In this document: piece by piece, positions 58,840 to 64,000 of the stretch | Layout of the letters: every line of letters begins with the position of its first letter | How positions within the stretch are numbered: the stretch's first letter is position 1 | Assembly: GCF_016862115.1 (NCBI RefSeq) | Contig: NZ_BOMI01000067.1 | Location: 1-64,000 of the forward strand | Length of the DNA stretch: 64,000 nt | Direction: 5' to 3' | DNA from: Paractinoplanes deccanensis | GTDB taxonomy: Bacteria; Actinomycetota; Actinomycetes; Mycobacteriales; Micromonosporaceae | Translations under genes and position numbers: made by a program | Notes under the pieces: generated by a model | Databases searched by the model: none | Seen by the model: only the letters and a program-made list of their open reading frames with translations | What the model was told of the DNA's origin: nothing

Positions 58840-59522
58840 CCGCGGTGCTCGAGCTCGCCGACGTCCGTAAGGTCTATCCCGGCACGCCGCCGGTGGAGTC
58901 GCTGCGCGGCGTCACCTTCACCGTCGACGCCGGGGACCTGGTCGCGGTCGCGGGACCGTCCGGCTCCGGCAAGACCACGCTGCTCCACGTCGCCGCCGGC
59001 CTGGACCGGCCCACCGGCGGGTCGGTGCGCATCGCCGGTGAGCCGGTGGAGAAGCTGGGCGACCGCCGTCTGTCCGCCGTGCGCGCGTACCGCCTCGGCG
59101 TGGTCTTTCAGCAGTTCGTCCTGATGGAACGGCTGAGCGCGCTGGAGAACGTGGCGACCGGGCTGCTCTATCGCGGGGTGCCGGCCGAGCAGCGCCGGGT
59201 GGCCGCCCGCGCCGCCCTGGAACGCGTCGGGCTGAGCGGGCGCGCGGACTTCCGCGCCGCCCATCTCTCCGGCGGCGAGCGGCAGCGGGTGGCGATCGCC
59301 CGCGCGCTGGCCGGCCGGCCGGCCGTGGTGCTGGCCGACGAGCCCACCGGCAACCTGGACTCGGCGAGCGGCGAGGGCGTCGTGGCGCTGCTGCGCGAGC
59401 TCAACGCCGGCGGGGTCACCATCGTGGTGATCACGCACGACGAACGGGTCGCCGCGGCCATGCGGCGGCGCGTCGAGCTGCGCGACGGCGTGGTCGTCCG
59501 GGACACCGGGAGGCCGTCGTGA
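58836..59522 (+). CDS. ABC transporter ATP-binding protein (MacB/LolD type)
   Basis: 228 residues. Walker [13 protein letters not shown]-loop VVFQQFVL, signature [15 protein letters not shown], Walker [13 protein letters not shown] and His in VITHDE are all intact. LolD/FtsE/MacB-type. ATG overlaps the adaptor stop (ATGA). Confidence 0.94.
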   Translation: MTAVLELADVRKVYPGTPPVESLRGVTFTVDAGDLVAVAGPSGSGKTTLLHVAAGLDRPTGGSVRIAGEPVEKLGDRRLSAVRAYRLGVVFQQFVLMERLSALENVATGLLYRGVPAEQRRVAARAALERVGLSGRADFRAAHLSGGERQRVAIARALAGRPAVVLADEPTGNLDSASGEGVVALLRELNAGGVTIVVITHDERVAAAMRRRVELRDGVVVRDTGRPS

Positions 59523-60703
59523 GGTCCCGCCTGCGCGCCGCGGACCTGGTGCCGGTCGGCACCGTCGGCCTGCGCTCCCGGCCCGGCCGGGCGGCGCTGT
59601 CCATCCTGGGGGTGGCGATCGGCGTCGCCGCGATGGTGGCGGTGCTCGGGGTGACCCGGTCCAGCCACGCCGACGTGCTGTCGCGCATCGACCGGCTCGG
59701 CACCAACCTGCTCACGGTGGCCAACGGCAAGACGCTGCGCGGCGCCGAGGCCGAGTTGCCGGTCACGGCGGGTGCCGCGGTGGCCCGTACCGACGGGGTC
59801 CTCTCCGCGGCGGCGACCGCGACCCTCGACGTCCGCGTCTATCGCACCGACCGGATCCCCAGCGGCCGGACCGGCGGCCTGTCCGTCCGGGTCGCCGATC
59901 CCGCCCTGTTGTCCACGTTGGACGGCACCATGACGCACGGACGGTTCCTCGACGCGGCGCTGGCCCGCTACCCGGCGGTGGTGCTCGGCCACTACGCGGC
60001 CACGGTCTTGGGCATCCGGGACGTCGCCGACCGTCCGCGCGTCTATCTGGGCGAGCGATGGTACGCGGTGGTGGGCCTGATGGCGCCGATGGAGCTGGCG
60101 CCCGAGCTGGACGCGGCCGCGCTGATCGGCGCCCCGGCGGCGACCGCCGACTTCGGCTATCAGGGCAACCCCACGAGGATCTTCGTACGGGCACGGACCG
60201 ACCGCACCGACGAGGTGGCCGGGCTCATCGGGCGGGCCGCCAACCCCGCTCATCCCGAGGAGGCCGCGGTGAGCCGGCCGTCGGAGGCGCTCACCGCCCG
60301 GCTCGCCGTCGCCAGCGGCACCACCGTCCTGCTGCTCGGCCTCGGCGCGGTCGCGCTGCTCGTGGGCGGCATCGGCATCGCCAACGTGCTGGTCGTCTCG
60401 GTGCTCGAGCGGCGCACCGAGATCGGCCTGCGCCGCGCCCTGGGCGCCACCCGGCACCACGTCGCGGCCCAGTTCCTGCTGGAGTCCCTGGTGCTCGGCG
60501 CGGCCGGCGGCGCGGCCGGGGTGCTGCTGGGCGCCGCGGTCACCTCCGCGATGGCCACCGCCCGAGGCTGGCCGGTCCTGGTGCCGGCGACCGCCGTCGG
60601 GGCCGGCCTCGCCACGGCCGTGGTGATCGGGGGATGCGCCGGCCTCTACCCGGCGCTGCGAGCGGCGCGGCTCTCACCCACCGAGGCCCTGCGCACCGTC
60701 TGA
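59519..60703 (+). CDS. FtsX-like (MacB-type) ABC permease
   Basis: 394 residues from GTG 59519, overlapping the ATPase stop (GTGA). One membrane helix near the N-terminus ([20 protein letters not shown]), a large extracytoplasmic domain (about 55-265), then three helices (about 270-390) with [15 protein letters not shown], the MacB cytoplasmic coupling loop. With the ATPase and adaptor it forms a mechanotransmission-type exporter, probably of a peptide or envelope component. Confidence 0.92.
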   Translation: MRSRLRAADLVPVGTVGLRSRPGRAALSILGVAIGVAAMVAVLGVTRSSHADVLSRIDRLGTNLLTVANGKTLRGAEAELPVTAGAAVARTDGVLSAAATATLDVRVYRTDRIPSGRTGGLSVRVADPALLSTLDGTMTHGRFLDAALARYPAVVLGHYAATVLGIRDVADRPRVYLGERWYAVVGLMAPMELAPELDAAALIGAPAATADFGYQGNPTRIFVRARTDRTDEVAGLIGRAANPAHPEEAAVSRPSEALTARLAVASGTTVLLLGLGAVALLVGGIGIANVLVVSVLERRTEIGLRRALGATRHHVAAQFLLESLVLGAAGGAAGVLLGAAVTSAMATARGWPVLVPATAVGAGLATAVVIGGCAGLYPALRAARLSPTEALRTV

Positions 60704-60717
60704 CCGAGCGGGCCGGC

Positions 60718-61353
60718 TCAGGGACCGGCGAGGTGCGGCCGGTCCCAGTCGCCCGGCAGGCTCACCGGCTGCCAGGCGGGGTCGGGGCGGTACGAGGTGA
60801 AGCGCCCGTCGAACGGCGGCTCGCCGGCGGCCGCGCGCGCGATCAGCTCCTCGCCCGTGCGGTGGATCCCGGCGGCCTGCGACGCCGGCCAGCGCCCCGG
60901 GCGGCCGGTCAGCTCGGCGAACTCGTCCTCGTCCTTCCAGCGCGCCACGCGATCCGGGGTGATCACCACGTCGAGGGCGCGGTCGCTGCTGTCGACCCCG
61001 CCCGCCCACCGCACGCGCGGCGACTCGAGGTTGACGTACCAGCCCTCGAAGTCGCCCTCGCCGGTGAAGAACCACCAGACCGACCAGTCGCCGCGCGCCG
61101 GGGCGAACTGCACGATGCCGGGGCCGCGCCAGGTGGTGCGCTCGCGGACGCGTTCGACCTCGAAGCGCTCGCGGACGGGCCGGTCGCGCAGGGGACGCCC
61201 GTCGACCGGGACGGACTCGATCTGGGGTGAGCCGGGGCCGATCCAGAGCGCCAGGCCGTCGCCGTCGTCGGCGATCACCCGGCCGGTGCGGACGAAGCCC
61301 GCGCGCCCGTCACGGCCGTAGCGGTAGAGGATCTGAGTCCCGTACGGCCACAT
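60718..61353 (-). CDS. DUF402 family protein
   Basis: 211 residues. DUF402 core: VYVRERTTWRG-like and the WSVWWFFTGEGDFEGWYVNLESPRVRW stretch with D/Y-G-W-Y-VN, followed by ALDVVITPDRVARWKDEDEF. The family includes nucleoside-tri/diphosphate phosphatases (Ntdp). The ATG is directly after the stop of the upstream gene (TAGATG), so the pair is an operon. Confidence 0.88.
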   Translation of the reverse strand: MWPYGTQILYRYGRDGRAGFVRTGRVIADDGDGLALWIGPGSPQIESVPVDGRPLRDRPVRERFEVERVRERTTWRGPGIVQFAPARGDWSVWWFFTGEGDFEGWYVNLESPRVRWAGGVDSSDRALDVVITPDRVARWKDEDEFAELTGRPGRWPASQAAGIHRTGEELIARAAAGEPPFDGRFTSYRPDPAWQPVSLPGDWDRPHLAGP

Positions 61354-61701
61354 CTAGCTCTTGCCGAGGCTGAACTGGAGGCGCCAGCCGGCCTCGGCGA
61401 GGGCGGACGTGTGATGGGCGAGCACCTGCTCGACGCTGCGCGTGTCGCGGCCCTCGGCGGCGCGGCCGACCTCGACGTCGAGCTCGGCGAGGCCCTGGTC
61501 GAGCGAGGCCATGTAGGTGGCCCACTCGCGCTCGCCGGCCAGGTCGCACTTGTCGTGGGCGCGCTCGAGCTCGTCGCGCAGCTTGCCGAGAGAGGCGCGG
61601 ATGGGCGCGGCGTACGCGGTGTGCCGCGCCGCGAAGGTGCGCTCGGCGCCGCTGACCCGTCGGACGACCTTGTCGACCCGCTCCTGCTTCACAGATGTCA
61701 C
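61354..61701 (-). CDS. Small helical hypothetical protein, 115 aa
   Basis: 115 residues from GTG 61701. Charged and helical throughout (ERVDKVVRRVSGAERTFAAR, IRASLGKLRDELERAHDKC), likely coiled coil. TAACGT (61713-61708 on the minus strand) is exactly 6 bases before the GTG, so a leaderless mRNA is likely. Translated just before DUF402. No family recognised. Confidence 0.7.
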   Translation of the reverse strand: MTSVKQERVDKVVRRVSGAERTFAARHTAYAAPIRASLGKLRDELERAHDKCDLAGEREWATYMASLDQGLAELDVEVGRAAEGRDTRSVEQVLAHHTSALAEAGWRLQFSLGKS

Positions 61702-61838
61702 CGCGCCACGTTACGACCCCTCGGCGCCGTACCGGAAGATTCCCGGTGAACAGAGAGTGCTTCCTCACGCACGTAAACGGAATCGCGCCCCGACGCGTCG
61801 CCGAGCCGCCGCGCACGCCAAGCGGGTGCGCCTCGCCC

Positions 61839-62132
61839 TCACAGAGTGACGACCAGCTCCGGGCAGACGCAGCGGATCACCCAGTCGACCACGTTGCTCT
61901 TGTGAACCAGCACCACCTGAGTGCTCTCCCGCAGGCTCATGATCTCGCGGACGCCGGGCACGCCCAGGAACGTCACCCCCGCGAGGTCGAGCTCGGCCGT
62001 GCGCACCCCGCCGGTGATCGCCTTGGCGGCCTCGGCCCGCAGGCGAGGAGCCGTGGCGGCGTCCAGCTCGCCCATGACAGTGATCCGGACAGTGGCGTCA
62101 CCCTTGCGGACGCTCGTGACCAGCATTCCCAT
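61839..62132 (-). CDS. STAS-domain protein lacking the phosphorylatable serine
   Basis: 97 residues, a single STAS fold (VRITVMGELDAATAPRLRAE, ELDLAGVTFLGVPGVREIM). The usual DSSG site is FLGVPG, so the Ser phosphorylated in anti-anti-sigma factors is absent. Its ATG (62132; 62126 is in frame too) lies 35 bases inside the 3' end of the LuxR gene upstream, so they are probably co-transcribed. Confidence 0.85.
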   Translation of the reverse strand: MGMLVTSVRKGDATVRITVMGELDAATAPRLRAEAAKAITGGVRTAELDLAGVTFLGVPGVREIMSLRESTQVVLVHKSNVVDWVIRCVCPELVVTL

Positions 62133-63159
62133 GAACGCCAGCCTGCGGGACCGCCCCGGCCTTGCGTATCGGAAGAAATACCGATGCCGGAATGTAGAGC
62201 CCGGCCCGCAGCGCCCGGGTCGCCGCGACCGTGCGGGACGTGACGCCCAGCTTGGCCATGACGTGCTCGATGTGCGTGACGGCCGTCCGCACGGTCACGT
62301 AGAGCGCCTCGGCGATGCCCGCGTTCGTGTACCCCTCGATCAGCAGCCCCAGCACCTGCAACTCACGCCGGGTGAGGCCGGTGCCCGGCGGCGGCGAGAT
62401 CAGCAGTACGGCGCGCAGGTGCCCCGGCGGTTGCGGCGGGCACGCGAGCGCGGTCACCCGGACCACCCGGTCACCGTCCGGGCACAGGAACGACCCGCTC
62501 ACCTGCCCCTCCGCAAGCACGGCGAGGGCCGCCCGCGTCGTCGGCGAGTCCGGGGTCAGCAGCCGGTGGCCCGGCAGGCCGGCCAACTCCAGCGTCTCTC
62601 CCGCACGCGTGAGCACCCGCCCCGCCACAGCGTCGGCCACCACCTCCGCCAACGCCGACACCGTGCGCAGCGGGTCGACCGCGTGCGCGATCAGCGGCAC
62701 CAGCCGGTGCAGCACCATGCGGTTCTCGTCCGACAGCGGGGCCGACTCGCTGTTCGCGATCAGCGACCCGAGGAACCGCCCGTCCGAGGTGAACAGACCC
62801 ACCCCGAACCCGTCCCCGAACCCCGCCGGCAGCAGATAGTCGCGCCACACCGGCACGGTCTCCGGCGGTACGGGCACATCCTCCACCCGCACCGGCAGCG
62901 CGTTGCGCCGCAGCCCCACGGTCTCCAGATCCACCGCGAACTCGACCCCGCGCATGTACTGCCGCATCTTCTCGGGATAGCCCTCCCGAGCCAGCGTCAC
63001 CTGCCGCCGCCCCACCGGATCGAACAGCGTGACCGCCGCCGCGTCGAACGCCATCAGCCTGCGCACCGGCTCCAGCAGCGCCCGAGCACGCTCCTCGGGC
63101 CCCGCCGCGAGCGTCGCCACAGCCGAGATCTCGGCAGCCAGGGTTCTTTCGGACAGCAC
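62098..63159 (-). CDS. LuxR-family regulator with GAF-like sensor part
   Basis: 353 residues from GTG 63159, with GGAGGG 4 bases upstream. Longer starts, back to 63438, would translate the palindromic repeat and are rejected. The first ~250 residues look GAF-like (AFDAAAVTLFDPVGRRQVTL, LPAGFGDGFGVGLFTSDGRF). The LuxR HTH ends the protein (LTRRELQVLGLLIEGYTNAG, VTVRTAVTHIEHVMAKLGV). Overlaps the STAS gene by 35 bases. Confidence 0.87.
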   Translation of the reverse strand: MLSERTLAAEISAVATLAAGPEERARALLEPVRRLMAFDAAAVTLFDPVGRRQVTLAREGYPEKMRQYMRGVEFAVDLETVGLRRNALPVRVEDVPVPPETVPVWRDYLLPAGFGDGFGVGLFTSDGRFLGSLIANSESAPLSDENRMVLHRLVPLIAHAVDPLRTVSALAEVVADAVAGRVLTRAGETLELAGLPGHRLLTPDSPTTRAALAVLAEGQVSGSFLCPDGDRVVRVTALACPPQPPGHLRAVLLISPPPGTGLTRRELQVLGLLIEGYTNAGIAEALYVTVRTAVTHIEHVMAKLGVTSRTVAATRALRAGLYIPASVFLPIRKAGAVPQAGVHGNAGHERPQG

Positions 63160-63269
63160 GTTTCCCTCCGGAGTCGCCGGCCCACCCACGCCATCTTCGA
63201 ACGCCGCGGCGCCCACTCGAAACACAGTCACCCGACCGTGTGGCTGACGCGTCCGCCGCCGCATTTCGC

Positions 63270-63394
63270 AGAACGAACGTTCTGTCCACCTCTGGGCGCG
63301 CCTCTGCTCCGGTGTGCGGGGAGGCAGAACGAACGTTCTGTCCACCTCTGGGGCGCCTCTGCTCCGGCGTGCCGACAGGCAGAACGAACGTTCT
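63270..63394 (-). repeat. Palindromic 55-56-bp repeat, array B
   Basis: Three copies of AGAACGAACGTTCT (63270-63283, 63326-63339, 63381-63394) spaced 56 and 55 bp. The 41-42 bases between them are nearly identical to each other and to the spacer of array A on the opposite strand. The array fills the upstream gap (63160-63476) between the LuxR regulator and the lipoprotein gene. Open frames through it give the recurring junk peptide RTFVLPPxxP type on one strand and QNERSV on the other. Confidence 0.88.
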
Positions 63395-63476
63395 GTCCAC
63401 CGTCCGCCGCCACCCGAGGCGCGCGGTGCGCCCGCCATGACAGCGGATTCTGTCGATGTCGGCTACGGTCGCGCAG

Positions 63477-64000
63477 ATGGGGCACACGGGTGCTGACGGG
63501 CGAGGCGGCATGGCGCGGGTGCAGATGCAGGCGAGCCGCTGGGCGGCGGCAGCGGCGATGATGATGGCGCTGGCCGGATGCGCCGCCCCGGGAACCGGCC
63601 GGCCCGGCTCCACGCCGGCGAGCGCCGTCACCGTCACCGTCACCGGAGAGATGCGGGCTCCATCCGCCGGCGCCGTCCCGCGGTCCGCGATGCCCGCGTC
63701 CGCAATGCCGCTGCCCCCGCCGCGGCGTGATGAGGCGACCTGCGCGCGGGGCGCCCTGCCACGCCCCACGGTGGACCCGTCCGCCTCCTTCGACCTGAAC
63801 GACGCGCGGGAGCGCGCACGCCGGGCGCTGGCCCAGCAGAACCCCCCGACCGCCCGGCGCGGCGTGGTGCCGGAGGCAGCCGTCCCCGGCGCCGAGGCGT
63901 GCGTCCACGCGCTGCGCATCCAGTTCTCGCTGCTCGAAGCGGCCGGCAGCGAACGGCCCGACCTCGGCGCGGCGCTGCGCTCGGCCGGCCTCACGCAGAT
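63477..64000 (+). CDS. Lipoprotein, cut by the right edge
   Basis: At least 174 residues, 3' end outside. In-frame starts are ATG 63477 (TACGGT, 63464-63469, 7 bases upstream, leaderless pattern) and ATG 63510 (GAGG 5 bases upstream). Lipobox LAGC follows a hydrophobic run (AAAAAMMMALAGC); the Cys would be residue 35 or 24. Then a Pro/Ala/Ser linker, and a region with paired Cys (EATCARGALPRP, GAEACVHALRIQF). No family recognised. Confidence 0.7.
   Translation, partial: MGHTGADGRGGMARVQMQASRWAAAAAMMMALAGCAAPGTGRPGSTPASAVTVTVTGEMRAPSAGAVPRSAMPASAMPLPPPRRDEATCARGALPRPTVDPSASFDLNDARERARRALAQQNPPTARRGVVPEAAVPGAEACVHALRIQFSLLEAAGSERPDLGAALRSAGLTQ

Noticed and set aside
53700..63394. CRISPR interpretation of the palindromic arrays
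   Set aside because: The sequence between palindromes is conserved, not variable, only two or three units exist per site, and no cas gene is present.
63228..63908. Minus-strand frames (and 63438 extension of the LuxR gene) containing RTFVLP/QNERSV peptides
   Set aside because: These are translations of the palindromic repeat array; no ribosome site, and the LuxR start at 63159 has a good one.

Overview
This 64 kb window is chromosomal DNA of a very GC-rich actinomycete. Dense, GC3-biased genes, many GTG starts, many ATGA/GTGA stop-start overlaps, an F420/PPOX-type oxidoreductase, several LuxR-type regulators with ATPase-like domains and sugar ABC permeases without an ATPase all fit Actinobacteria. 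The gene style suggests the Micromonosporaceae (Actinoplanes-like), but that placement is inference. No rRNA, tRNA, CRISPR array, transposase, phage gene or replication origin was seen.

Layout. 1-4205 (-) is the start of a giant disordered repeat protein that runs off the left edge. 4.7-7.7 kb holds a small ORF, a pirin, a Crp-type regulator and a TetR-like protein, with a 97-bp and a 30-bp tandem repeat between them. 7.1-17.6 kb looks like a compact secondary-metabolite locus. Its core is a four-gene operon (12465-16622): GriI-like aldolase and GriH-like synthase for 3-amino-4-hydroxybenzoate, a PaaK-like adenylating ligase and a salicylate-hydroxylase-like monooxygenase. A second monooxygenase and two LuxR regulators flank it. 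17.8-25.5 kb holds a Tat-exported amidase with a small coupled partner, a MocR regulator facing an aminotransferase, DUF1963 and YCII proteins and a ROK kinase. 25.6-32.5 kb holds a DUF1800/DUF1501 secreted pair, DUF2252, PPOX, AraC and DHFR-like genes and a lone 2-TM SLATT-like protein.

32.7-41.8 kb is a dense signalling island: two hybrid-type histidine kinases, three receiver proteins (HDOD, degenerate EAL, HD-like output) and a FIST sensor, in two translationally coupled modules plus one divergent gene. 41.8-50.2 kb holds a hydrolase/TetR pair sharing a palindromic operator, a secreted HExxHxxGxxH protease, a STAS protein, a BCP peroxiredoxin convergent with zwf, a DHH phosphoesterase, a YcnI-like protein and an S4 protein. 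50.3-53.5 kb is a sugar ABC importer without its ATPase. 54-60.7 kb holds a two-component system whose response regulator is split by an 8-G tract, facing a lipoprotein/adaptor/ATPase/FtsX-type export operon. 60.7-64 kb ends with DUF402, STAS and LuxR genes and a lipoprotein cut by the right edge.

Two genome-level signals stand out. A 55-56 bp repeat carrying a 14-bp palindrome (AGAACGTTCGTTCT) occurs as small tandem arrays at 53.7 kb and, in the opposite orientation, at 63.3 kb. At least twelve genes have a TANNNT- or CATNNT-like element placed 5-7 bases before the start codon, the arrangement expected for leaderless mRNAs.
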